From M55B129 sp964506505 (GTDB lineage: Bacteria > Bacillota > Dethiobacteria > DTU022): 64,000 nucleotides of DNA. Every line of letters starts with the position of its first letter. Position 1 is the first letter of the stretch. Below are positions 18,305-26,015 of the stretch, in pieces. The notes under the pieces were generated by a model that was not told where the DNA came from, ran no database searches, and saw only the letters and a list, made by a program, of their open reading frames with translations. Both the position numbers and the translations under genes were made by a program. Location of the stretch: positions 1-64,000 of the forward strand of contig CAZDKY010000003.1 in NCBI GenBank assembly GCA_964506505.1. Direction: 5' to 3'.

Positions 18305-19753
18305 TTATGCATCCCTCCCCGTCCGTTCCGCAATCGGCGGGATTGCCGCACCTTCTGCAATCCCGGCGGCAACTTTTAAAATTAAATCATCCGCCAGGGG
18401 CGGCCCAATCAGCTGCAGCCCCACAGGCATATTTCCAACCGTTCCGGCCGGCAGGGAAAGAGCCGGCAGCCCGGCTAAACTAACCGGGGCCGAGTAATAA
18501 TCTTCTTCGTATTGATCGATAAAAACGGCCTCCCGTCCGATGAGAGGGGCATGGTTATTAACAACCGGCATGAGTAACAAATCGCAGTGTTTGAAAACAC
18601 GGGCCAGCTCTTCCTTGAAAAGGCGCCGAATTTTAAGAGCCTGACGATAAAAAGGCTCAAATCTTTCTTTGCCGAGTAAAACGGTCCCGTAAATGCTGCG
18701 GCGCCTGGCCTCCTCACCGAAGGTCCGGCGCCGGGATTGTTCATAAAGTTCATCAAGGTTTCTTGCGGCATAGGCTTCTCCAAAGCGGATCCCATCATAG
18801 CGAGACAGGTTCGATGACGCTTCGGCGAAAACAACAATGTAATAAGCACGCAGGGCTTCCGGAAATAGCTCCAGGGAAATTTCGCTGATCTTAAAACCGT
18901 CCTGCTGTAATTTTTCGCCAGTCTGACGTATTAAATCCCGGTTTGCAGAAGACAGCCGGTCCCCGTCACCGTTCCAGACACCAATTGTTATCGCTCCTGG
19001 ATCAATATTTTTCTCCTTTTCCGGCGGCAATTCCCGGCATAGAGCTGTTGACACATCTCGCTCGTCAAAACCGCTCAATACCTCAAGGACTGCCCCGATA
19101 TCCTCCGGATTTGCAGCGGCAATGCCGACCTGGCTGAAAGAACTGCTAAAAGCGCTCAAACCGTAGCGGGAAATCCGTCCCGGTGTTGGTCGCAGGCCAA
19201 ATATACCGCAATGAGAAGCACCCAGGCGTAAAGCCCCACCGGTATCGCTTTCCAGAGAAAGTAAACACTGGCCGGAGGAAACCGCTGCAGCACCCGCGCT
19301 TCCTGCCGCATGATCTGTGGACCAGGGATTTAACGACGGGCCAAAGGGAGATGAAAGGGTCGATGAGCCCATTCCCATATCGTCAAGGTTGGTCTTGCCA
19401 ATTAAAACGCAACCTGCTTCAAGCAATGCTTCAACAGCAGCGGCACTGTAGGAAGGGACAAAATTCTTAAAGGCAGCTGAACCAAGGCTTGCCGGCAACC
19501 CGCTGCAGCAAAAATCGTCCTTTACCGCCAGCGGCACTCCGGCCAGGGGCAATTCCTCTCCTGCAGCAATCGTTTTATCCACTCTGTTAGCCTGCTCCAA
19601 TGCTTCATTTTCAGCAATAAAAGTAAAGGTATTGAGGGATGCATTTAGATTTTTACAGCGTTTAAGCCCTTCTTCAGTGAGCCGGCAGGCGGTATTTTGA
19701 CCGCTGCCTATTTCTCTGGCCAGCTGATGGGCACTTTTCCTTTTTGCTTCCAC
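18305..19753 (-). CDS. gatA: Glutamyl-tRNA amidotransferase subunit A, apparently without catalytic serine
   Basis: A 482-aa amidase-signature protein in the gatCAB cluster, normal GatA length. GatA normally hydrolyses glutamine with a Ser-cisSer-Lys triad and passes ammonia to GatB. The lysine is present (AVKDD, Lys78), but DTGGS, which holds the nucleophile, reads DTGGA here (Ala174), and the GGSSGG loop that holds the cis-serine reads HAAGSA, giving Ala at about residue 150 in an ungapped alignment. The rest (GKTNLDDMGMGSST, LRPTPGRISRYGL) remains GatA-like. Either the enzyme works with free ammonia or another GatA exists elsewhere. Order on the minus strand is gatC-gatA-gatB. Confidence 0.9.
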   Translation of the reverse strand: MEAKRKSAHQLAREIGSGQNTACRLTEEGLKRCKNLNASLNTFTFIAENEALEQANRVDKTIAAGEELPLAGVPLAVKDDFCCSGLPASLGSAAFKNFVPSYSAAAVEALLEAGCVLIGKTNLDDMGMGSSTLSSPFGPSLNPWSTDHAAGSAGAAAVSSGQCLLSLESDTGGALRLGASHCGIFGLRPTPGRISRYGLSAFSSSFSQVGIAAANPEDIGAVLEVLSGFDERDVSTALCRELPPEKEKNIDPGAITIGVWNGDGDRLSSANRDLIRQTGEKLQQDGFKISEISLELFPEALRAYYIVVFAEASSNLSRYDGIRFGEAYAARNLDELYEQSRRRTFGEEARRRSIYGTVLLGKERFEPFYRQALKIRRLFKEELARVFKHCDLLLMPVVNNHAPLIGREAVFIDQYEEDYYSAPVSLAGLPALSLPAGTVGNMPVGLQLIGPPLADDLILKVAAGIAEGAAIPPIAERTGRDA

Positions 19754-19875
19754 AGGAAACCTCCTTCAAAATTGACGGCAGAAGACCGTCGGGTTCTCCA
19801 TTCGGATCAATTCCTGGCATGTTGGCTGAATAGAAACAGCATGTTATACAGGATGCCGGCAATTTCCTGTTGTGC

Positions 19876-20154
19876 TCAGTCAATAACCGGGGGAACCCTG
19901 TAAAACCCTTCATCAAAATCTGGAGCCGCCCTGCGCAGATTGGATATATCCGCCTTTTCAGGTCGATCCTCCCGTAAGATGTTGACCGCCCTGTGACTGA
20001 AAAGGGTTGGTTCAACATTTGCTGTGTTAATTTTTTTAACTGGTTCCAGCCAGCGCAAAAAATCTTTCAGTCCGGCCAACAGTTCTTCCTTTTCCGAATC
20101 ACTAACTGCAATTTTAATTGTGCCGATCGCTTTTTCCAGTTCCGCCATATCCAT
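19876..20154 (-). CDS. gatC: Glutamyl-tRNA amidotransferase subunit C
   Basis: A protein of about 92 aa, the small wrapping subunit that holds GatA and GatB together. Recognisable parts are the N-terminal helix pair with FLRWLEPVKKINTANVEPT (GatC: DYVEKLNELDTTGVEPT) and the C-terminal REDRP...AP...GFYRVPPVI. I chose the ATG that gives MDMAELEKA; a GTG start at 20193 would add 13 residues. It is the first gene of the operon, 122 bp ahead of gatA. Confidence 0.88.
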   Translation of the reverse strand: MDMAELEKAIGTIKIAVSDSEKEELLAGLKDFLRWLEPVKKINTANVEPTLFSHRAVNILREDRPEKADISNLRRAAPDFDEGFYRVPPVID

Positions 20155-20265
20155 TTTCCGCTCATGGCCCCTCTTTCCGTTATTTTTTATCACTCCAGGC
20201 CCCTTCGGGTCAGTTTCTTTTGATTAATCCCGCCAAAAGGATCAATTCCTTTTTTATTCTTGAAA

Positions 20266-20287
20266 AAAGGGCAAAACCCTGCCCTTT
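20266..20287 (-). terminator. Rho-independent terminator after the macro-domain gene
   Basis: On the minus strand AAAGGGCA-GGGTTT-TGCCCTTT is followed by a run of T. It lies 55 bp after the stop of the macro-domain gene and upstream of gatC. Confidence 0.75.
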
Positions 20288-20329
20288 AAAAACACTTCAG
20301 TACACCGTTGCCTTGCACGCAACCACCAT

Positions 20330-20352
20330 TTGAAGGTTGGATTAACCTTCAA
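20330..20352 (-). other. Hairpin across the stop codon of the macro-domain gene
   Basis: TTGAAGGTT-GGATT-AACCTTCAA is a perfect 9-bp inverted repeat that includes the TAA stop of the gene ending at 20342. It may protect the transcript end or slow the polymerase before the terminator at 20266-20287. Confidence 0.4.
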
Positions 20353-20878
20353 GCACCTTTACCAGGTACCTTTCATGAACAGCCAGGGCATCGGAACCGT
20401 AAAGAACAAAACGGATCAGTTTCACTTTTCGAAGCGATAGTATTTCAGACCTGATTGTCTGAAATGCCATTTCTGCAGCCGCTTCCATCGGGTAACCGAA
20501 AACACCGGTGGATATGGAAGGGAACGCAATAGAAGAAATTGCATTTTCTTCGGCCAGTCGCAGCGCATTGCGATAACAGTCGCCCAGCAGTTTGTCTTCC
20601 GGTTTGTCGACCCCGTATACCGGTCCGAGGCAATGAATGATATAACAATTGGGCAGATTGTGTCCCCCCGTGATAACCGCCTGGCCCGGCTTGATTGGTG
20701 CCAGGGGCCGGCATTCTTTGTCCAGTCCCGGACCCGCCGCCCGGTGAATAGCCCCGGCTACTCCTCCGCCCGGGCGTAACTGCGCATTGGCGGCATTGAC
20801 CACCGCCTCGATATCAGCCTGTGAGGCAATATCACCGCTTACACATTCCACCGTCACTCCGGAGAATTCGATTTTCAT
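20342..20878 (-). CDS. Macro-domain protein (ADP-ribose-binding, YmdB-like)
   Basis: A 178-aa single macro domain. Typical features are GDIASQADIEAVVNAANAQL, the GGGVAGAIHRAAG loop that binds the ADP-ribose phosphates, and AFPSISTGVFGYP. Such proteins remove O-acetyl or ADP-ribosyl groups from ADP-ribose derivatives or proteins. The start (MKIEFS) is preceded by GGGAGG at a distance of about ten bases; a longer start would include that site in the coding region. It has its own terminator and is separated by another from the upstream selenoprotein pair. Confidence 0.92.
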   Translation of the reverse strand: MKIEFSGVTVECVSGDIASQADIEAVVNAANAQLRPGGGVAGAIHRAAGPGLDKECRPLAPIKPGQAVITGGHNLPNCYIIHCLGPVYGVDKPEDKLLGDCYRNALRLAEENAISSIAFPSISTGVFGYPMEAAAEMAFQTIRSEILSLRKVKLIRFVLYGSDALAVHERYLVKVLEG

Positions 20879-20947
20879 CAGCACCAGACCTCCCATATTT
20901 GCTTACTAGTCCTTCAAGACAGCAGCTTTTCTTAAATATTACAACAA

Positions 20948-20978
20948 AAAACCCGGGGTAATCAAACTCCCGGGCTTT
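20948..20978 (-). terminator. Terminator of the selenoprotein gene pair
   Basis: On the minus strand AAAGCCCGGG and CCCGGGTTTT form a ten-pair stem (one G-U) followed by more T. It starts 29 bases after the stop of the ArsC-like selenoprotein gene. Confidence 0.75.
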
Positions 20979-21006
20979 GAAACGTTTTTGTTAACTCTGG
21001 ATTTTT

Positions 21007-21357
21007 TCATGAACCGATTATTTTCGCATACCCTTCCGGATCAAAACCGATAACCAGTGTTTTACCGTCAGTAAACAAAGGCCGTCGCATGATCCGCGGA
21101 TTTTCTTTGATAAGGCGGGCTGCTTCCTGATCGTTTATCTTATCAGCAGCAAGATGTAAATTTTTAAATCCCGCACTCTTCGGGTTGAGCATTTCTGTGA
21201 TACTGATCTGCTCCAGGGAAACAAGCGCACTCAGTTCATCATAACCAGGCGGCTGCTTGAGAATATCGCGGTATTCGTATTCAACCTTTCGTTCCGAAAG
21301 CCACGCTTTCGCTTTGCGGCAGGTTGTTCAGGTCGGAAAGCAGTAAAACGAAAGTAT
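21007..21357 (-). CDS. ArsC/Spx-like thioredoxin-fold selenoprotein (UxxC)
   Basis: A 116-aa protein read through an in-frame TGA at 21328-21330. Before the TGA the frame reads LSFYCFPT and after it TTCRKAKAWLSERK; the family normally has PxCxxCRKAxxWL there, so TGA stands exactly at the redox cysteine and encodes selenocysteine 10 (UTTC motif). The rest (EYRDILKQPPGYDEL, the NPKS segment, and PRIMRRPLF before the C-terminal strand) is ArsC/Spx-like. The real stop is also TGA. No ATG, GTG or TTG lies between the preceding gene's stop and the Sec codon; an ATA at 21355-21357, 11 bases after GGAGG, sits exactly where the family starts. Directly follows the peroxiredoxin gene. Confidence 0.82.
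21286..21320 (-). promoter_or_regulatory. Candidate bacterial SECIS hairpins of the ArsC-like selenoprotein
   Basis: Downstream of the TGA two overlapping stem-loops are possible. GCCGC/GUGGC with a loop of about 11 bases begins 7 bases after the codon (21300-21320), and CTTTCG-GAA-CGAAAG begins 27 bases after it (21286-21300). Both fit the distance range known for bacterial SECIS elements, where a short stem with a G in the loop is bound by SelB. Confidence 0.5.
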
Positions 21358-21375
21358 CGTTGCGCTTCCCTCCCT

Positions 21376-21972
21376 TTATTCGCCCACTTTCCATACTTCC
21401 CATACCCTGCCTACAAGATCGGGGCCGGGCTTGAGAGTTTTCTTACCGGGCTGCCAGCCTGCCGGGGTCGGCCGCCCTGTTTCGCGGACCTGCTGGAAGG
21501 CCTGGACCTGGCGGACCAGTTCGGTGAAATTGCGACCCACCGGGGGGCTGAGAACTTCCATGGCCTGGATGACTCCATCGGGATCGATAAGGAAACGGCC
21601 CCTGACATTGATACCACCCGCTTCGTCATACACCCCGTAAAGGCTGCCGACGCGTCCTCCAGTATCGGAAAGCATGGGAAAGGGTACTCCTCCGTCGACC
21701 ATTTTTGACAGTTCAACTTCCTGCCAGATCTTGTGGGTATACTGGCTATCTACACTGCATGAAAGTACTTCCACGCCGAGATCCTGCAAATCTTTGTACC
21801 TGGCGGCAACTGACGCCAATTCTGTCGGTCAGACAAAGGTAAAGTCACCGGGGTAAAAACAAACCACAACCCACTTGCCGTCATAATCTGAAAGCTTGAT
21901 TTTCTTGAAGCCGCCGTCGACATAGGCATTTGCTTCGAAATCAGGCGCTTTCTGTCCTACCATTACGCTCAT
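21376..21972 (-). CDS. AhpC-type peroxiredoxin with selenocysteine
   Basis: A 198-aa peroxiredoxin of the AhpC/Prx1 class read through TGA at 21829-21831. The frame reads FYPGDFTFV-U-PTELASVAARY, where cysteine peroxiredoxins have FTFVCPTEL, so selenocysteine 48 is the peroxidatic residue that reduces peroxides. ATG start with a GGAGG site six bases upstream. The C-terminal VCP motif with the resolving cysteine is replaced by RPTPAGW, so the enzyme looks like a one-(seleno)cysteine type and needs an outside reductant; the UxxC protein encoded 18 bases downstream is a candidate. Selenocysteine peroxiredoxins are known in other anaerobes such as Eubacterium acidaminophilum. Confidence 0.92.
21800..21819 (-). 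promoter_or_regulatory. Candidate bacterial SECIS of the peroxiredoxin
   Basis: Nine bases after the TGA, UUGGCG and CGCCAG form a six-pair stem (one G-U) with the eight-base loop UCAGUUGC. Size, distance and a G in the loop match the general bacterial SECIS pattern. Confidence 0.6.
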
Positions 21973-22002
21973 ATTAATACCTCCTGTAGCTTATATTTGT
22001 AT

Positions 22003-22029
22003 TTGTTATATTCACGATATTAATAACAA
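22003..22029 (-). promoter_or_regulatory. Inverted repeat upstream of the peroxiredoxin gene
   Basis: TTGTTAT and ATAACAA are separated by 13 AT-rich bases, about 30 bp before the start codon. It may be an operator of a peroxide or redox regulator, but it does not match the PerR box closely. Confidence 0.35.
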
Positions 22030-22078
22030 TTCCTGCTTTTATTAAAAATTCTTATCGGGTATACTCTGCCTTTCGGTA

Positions 22079-22183
22079 TTACGGCTCCGAAGAAACCTTC
22101 TTCAGACGGAGCGAATTGATCACCATGTTGAATGAACTGCGGGCTATCGTCCCAGCGCCGGGCACAGGAAACAAAGTGCATCC
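22079..22183 (-). pseudogene. Remnant of the C-terminus of a P1B-type metal ATPase
   Basis: A 34-codon frame ending in TAA reads GCTLFPVPGAG and then FNMVINSLRLKK. The end of CopA-like transporters has a GVLFP segment, a final helix and SVVxNSLRLRR, so this looks like the last two pieces of such a protein with a shortened middle. No start codon or upstream domain remains; stop codons precede it. The region between cysK and the peroxiredoxin thus holds the scar of a lost metal exporter. It also forms a hairpin (GCTCC...GAAGAA/TTCTTC...GGAGC) at its end. Confidence 0.5.
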
Positions 22184-22274
22184 CGTTTATCTAGACAGTT
22201 CTTTTTTCCCATCTCTCGTAAACCTCGCTTTTAATAATCAAGCCGGTTATTTTGCTTTCGAAATCACTGCAGTA

Positions 22275-23198
22275 TCAGTCACTGAACAGGGCAGTCGAAA
22301 TGTACCGTTCGGCCAGATCGGGGAAAATTGCAACAACCAGCCGGTCTTCCATTCCATCTCTTCCGGCCACTTCAAGAGCTGCAGAGCAGGCAGCCCCGGA
22401 TGAAATACCGACCAGCAGGCCCTCTTCTTTCATTAAACGGCGGTTAGTTTCAAGGGCATCTTGATCGGTTACCTGGATGATCTCATCGATCAGGTCAACC
22501 CTGAGAACAGGCGGGATAAACCCGGCTCCTATTCCCTGGATGCCGTGAGGGCCGGGAAGACCTCCTGAAAGGACCGGGGAAGCATCCGGTTCCACAGCAA
22601 CAACGCGCAGACCAGGCTTCCTTTCCTTCAAAAACCCGGCTATGCCGGTTAAAGTACCCCCGGTGCCGACGCCACTGACCAGGATATCAACCTTTCCATC
22701 AGTGTCTGCCCAGATTTCCTCTGCCGTGGTCCGGCGGTGTGCATCCGGATTGGCTCCGTTGGCAAACTGCATGGGCATGAAATAACGGCGGTCAGCAGCA
22801 GCCATCTCTTCGGCTTTCTCCACTGCTCCTTTCATCCCAGCTGCACCCGAAGTGAAAATCAGCTCAGCTCCCAGAGCTTTAAGTATACGTCTCCTCTCCA
22901 TGCTCATTGTTTCCGGCATCACCAGGACGCAGTGGTATCCTCTGACTGCGCTGACCATGGCCAGGCCAATCCCGGTATTACCGCTGGTCGGTTCAAGAAT
23001 TATGGTATCGGGACCGATCAGATCCTCTTTCTCGGCAGCTTCAATCATGTTCAGGGCAATGCGGTCTTTTATACTGCCACCGGGGTTTAAAGATTCAAGC
23101 TTGGCCGCTATCTCCGCTTTGCAGCCTGCTGAAATCCTGTTTAAGCGAACCAGGGGCGTTCTACCAATTAGTGCTGTGACATCCGGGGCTATTTTCAT
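22275..23198 (-). CDS. cysK: Cysteine synthase (O-acetylserine sulfhydrylase)
   Basis: A 307-aa PLP enzyme that makes cysteine from O-acetylserine and sulfide. Key motifs are IGRTPLVRLN, NPGGSIKDR with the PLP lysine, EPTSGNTGIG that binds the substrate carboxylate, and GVGTGGTLTG for the PLP phosphate. C-terminal SSGAACSAAL holds the serine that contacts the pyridine nitrogen. GGGAGG precedes the ATG. It is monocistronic on the minus strand, with a palindrome in its promoter region that resembles Rrf2/CymR-type sites. Confidence 0.95.
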   Translation of the reverse strand: MKIAPDVTALIGRTPLVRLNRISAGCKAEIAAKLESLNPGGSIKDRIALNMIEAAEKEDLIGPDTIILEPTSGNTGIGLAMVSAVRGYHCVLVMPETMSMERRRILKALGAELIFTSGAAGMKGAVEKAEEMAAADRRYFMPMQFANGANPDAHRRTTAEEIWADTDGKVDILVSGVGTGGTLTGIAGFLKERKPGLRVVAVEPDASPVLSGGLPGPHGIQGIGAGFIPPVLRVDLIDEIIQVTDQDALETNRRLMKEEGLLVGISSGAACSAALEVAGRDGMEDRLVVAIFPDLAERYISTALFSD

Positions 23199-23242
23199 TT
23201 TTAACCTCCCATCAGTGTAATATCATCCCTATAAATTTGATA

Positions 23243-23259
23243 GGAATTATATTAATTCC
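23243..23259 (-). promoter_or_regulatory. Palindrome upstream of cysK
   Basis: GGAATTA-TAT-TAATTCC is a perfect 7-bp inverted repeat 45 bp before cysK. The GGAAT...ATTCC pattern resembles operators of Rrf2-family regulators of cysteine metabolism (CymR), which is an inference from similarity. Confidence 0.45.
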
Positions 23260-23435
23260 AGTTTACCCAACAATAATATTTCTGTCAATCGGCCGAGGAA
23301 TCAATCGCTAAAAGTTAGATTATCCCATCGGCAGGAAAGCCCGCTTCTTTGTATAATATACCATGTATCATTTTAATTATAATAGATCAATAGCTGCGGA
23401 GCACATTACCGGGGCTGAAGGAAGGAGATGCTTGG

Positions 23436-25973
23436 ATGGAGCACTACGAAAAACTGGGGGTTTTTTACCTGGGGCGTCCTTACAATCTGGAGGCCAAAAA
23501 GCCTGGAGAAGGTCTGCTTCTTTATGATTCCAAGGATCTGGTAACCCACGGTGTCTGCGTGGGAATGACCGGCAGCGGCAAAACAGGGCTCTGCATCACC
23601 CTGCTTGAAGAAGCAGCCCTGGACAATATCCCGGCTATTGTCATCGACCCGAAGGGCGATTTGACCAATATGCTGCTGACCTTTCCGGAACTGCGGCCGG
23701 AAGATTTCCGGCCCTGGATTAACGAAGACGACGCCCGCAAAAAAGATATGACTTCCGAGGATTATGCCGCCAAACAGGCTGACCTGTGGAAAAACGGACT
23801 GGCTGCATGGCATCAGGACGGCGAACGGATCAGGTTCCTGAAAAATGCAGCCGATTTTGTTATCTATACACCGGGGAGTACCGCCGGCATCCCGATTTCC
23901 ATCCTTGACTCTCTGGCTGCCCCTACTCCGGCGATTATCAAGGATCTGGAACTTTTACAGGATCGGGTCAGTGGAACAGCCAGCAGTTTGCTCGGGCTGA
24001 TTGGCATAACCGCCGATCCCATCAACAGCCGGGAACATATTCTGATTTCCAACATACTTTCCCAGGCCTGGCAGAAGGGACAAAACCTGGATCTGGCCGG
24101 GTTGATCCAGCAAATTCAAAGCCCGCCTTTCAGCCAGGTCGGGGTAATGAATCTGGAATCCTTCTTCCCCTCAAAGGAAAGATTTAACCTGAGCACTCAG
24201 CTAAACAATCTGCTTGCATCACCAAGTTTCGCCAGCTGGCTGCAGGGTGAACCACTGGATATCGACAGCCTCCTGCATACCCCGACGGGCAAACCGAAAA
24301 TCTCCATCTTTTCTATTGCCCACCTAAGCGACAATGAACGGATGTTTTTTGTCTCCCTGCTCCTGAACCAGGTTTTAAGCTGGACTCGTTCACAATCGGG
24401 GACAAACAGCCTGCGTGCTTTATTGTATATGGATGAAATCTTAGGTTTCTTCCCACCGGTGGCCAACCCCCCCTCCAAAGCCCCTCTCCTGACTTTGCTC
24501 AAACAGGCCCGTGCTTTCGGAGTCGGGGTTATGCTGACCACCCAGAATCCGGTCGATCTCGATTATAAAGGCCTGTCCAACACAGGCACCTGGTTTGTCG
24601 GACGCCTGCAGACCGAGCAGGATAAAAACAGATTGATAGACGGACTGACCGGGGCAACGGCAGCCCAGGGGACCAAATTTGACCGTCAGGAGATGGAGCA
24701 GATTATCTCCGGCCTCGGGCAACGGGTCTTCCTGATGAATAATGTTCACCAGGATGCCCCGGTTATTTTTGAAACAAGGTGGTGCATGTCTTACCTTCGC
24801 GGACCGCTGACCCGAAATCAGATCAAACTGCTTATGGATCCCCGCCGGGCTGAAATGGCACAAAAATCCCCGTCCGGATTGGCGAAAATGGCAGGTGCAC
24901 AGGCTGCAGTTGCTCCACCAGCCGGCTGGCCAGAACCATCGACTTATCAGACACCGCCAGTTTCCTCCACCAGGCCGGTTGCACCGCAACCCTCCCCGGA
25001 AGTCAACCACCAATCAGGAAGCGAAGCAGGAGCTCCAGTGCTGCCGCCGAGCATTAATCAGGCTTTTGTTCCACTCCGCAGCCGCCCCGGCCAGGGTGAG
25101 GCAATTATCTATCGCCCGATGGCACTGGGATCTGCACAGGTCGGCTTTATCAACAACCGCATCAATCTGCGCAAAAACAGGGATGTACTCCTGTCTACAC
25201 CAATTACCGATGACGTGTTCCCTGTTGATTGGGACCAGGCTGAGGAATTGGATTTTGATATTTCCGATCTCCAAACCAGACCGACCGCTGGCGCCCTTTT
25301 TGAAGATCTGCCCGCATCAGCCGGCGATTCTCGCAACTATACTAAATGGTCTCGTGAATTTGTCGACTGGCTTTACCGCAACCAGACAGTTAACCTGCTG
25401 CAAAGTAAAACGTTTGACCAGATTTCCGAGCCTGGTGAATCGGAACGTGATTTTCGAATCAGGCTGCAGCAAAGCGCCCGGGAACAGCGGGACGAAGCAG
25501 TTGATAAATTGCGCAAAAAATACAACACCAGGATCGCCACACTGGAAGAAAAGGTTCGCCGGGCCGAACAAACAGTGAGGAGCAAGGAAGAACAGGCCAA
25601 GCAGCACAAGATGCAGACGGTAATTTCCGTCGGATCGACTATCCTTGGTTCTTTTCTCGGGAAAACCCTAAGCACCTCAACCCTTGGCCGGGCCACCACT
25701 GCCGCCCGGGGTGCCGGCAGAGCAATGAAGGGACAGGAAGATGTTAAAAGAGCGATGGAAACTCTTGAAGTACAGCGCCAGAAACTGCAGGAGCTGGAAG
25801 AGGAATTTAAACTTGAAACCGAATTGCTCAGCACTTCCATGGATCCGCTAACCGAAGAACTGGAGCAGTTTACGGTCAAACCCTACAAAAAAGATATCCT
25901 TTTGAAAACTTTCGCCCTGGCCTGGCTTCCCTATCGGCGCACGGCAACCGGAATTGCCGAACCAGCCTGGTAA
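23436..25973 (+). CDS. HerA/FtsK-like ATP-binding protein (DUF853/DUF87 type)
   Basis: An 845-aa protein whose N-terminal two thirds are a HerA-like motor ATPase: Walker A GMTGSGKTG at residues 43-51, IDPKGDL, Walker B LLYMDEI near residue 335 and sensor-like TTQNPVDLDYKGLSN. A proline-rich linker (about residues 490-530) leads to a second domain with WSREFVDWLYRNQT and a long coiled coil around residues 680-800, interrupted by a glycine-rich hydrophobic stretch (VGSTILGSFLGKTL). Related HerA proteins move DNA in repair or defence, but no nuclease partner is nearby. Members of this build are often single genes of unknown function. Transcribed alone and ends at a 40-bp palindrome. Confidence 0.85.
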   Translation: MEHYEKLGVFYLGRPYNLEAKKPGEGLLLYDSKDLVTHGVCVGMTGSGKTGLCITLLEEAALDNIPAIVIDPKGDLTNMLLTFPELRPEDFRPWINEDDARKKDMTSEDYAAKQADLWKNGLAAWHQDGERIRFLKNAADFVIYTPGSTAGIPISILDSLAAPTPAIIKDLELLQDRVSGTASSLLGLIGITADPINSREHILISNILSQAWQKGQNLDLAGLIQQIQSPPFSQVGVMNLESFFPSKERFNLSTQLNNLLASPSFASWLQGEPLDIDSLLHTPTGKPKISIFSIAHLSDNERMFFVSLLLNQVLSWTRSQSGTNSLRALLYMDEILGFFPPVANPPSKAPLLTLLKQARAFGVGVMLTTQNPVDLDYKGLSNTGTWFVGRLQTEQDKNRLIDGLTGATAAQGTKFDRQEMEQIISGLGQRVFLMNNVHQDAPVIFETRWCMSYLRGPLTRNQIKLLMDPRRAEMAQKSPSGLAKMAGAQAAVAPPAGWPEPSTYQTPPVSSTRPVAPQPSPEVNHQSGSEAGAPVLPPSINQAFVPLRSRPGQGEAIIYRPMALGSAQVGFINNRINLRKNRDVLLSTPITDDVFPVDWDQAEELDFDISDLQTRPTAGALFEDLPASAGDSRNYTKWSREFVDWLYRNQTVNLLQSKTFDQISEPGESERDFRIRLQQSAREQRDEAVDKLRKKYNTRIATLEEKVRRAEQTVRSKEEQAKQHKMQTVISVGSTILGSFLGKTLSTSTLGRATTAARGAGRAMKGQEDVKRAMETLEVQRQKLQELEEEFKLETELLSTSMDPLTEELEQFTVKPYKKDILLKTFALAWLPYRRTATGIAEPAW

Positions 25974-26015
25974 TAATGTTAACAAACAAAACACTGGTAA
26001 AGACAAAACTTTATT

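Noticed and set aside
22116..22403. Plus-strand frame of 95 codons near cysK
   Set aside because: It overlaps the end of cysK and the ATPase remnant on the other strand and has no start signal.
24441..25013. 190-codon minus-strand frame inside the HerA-like gene
   Set aside because: Shadow of the coding frame; composition is Trp/Cys/Gly-rich and no domain is visible.
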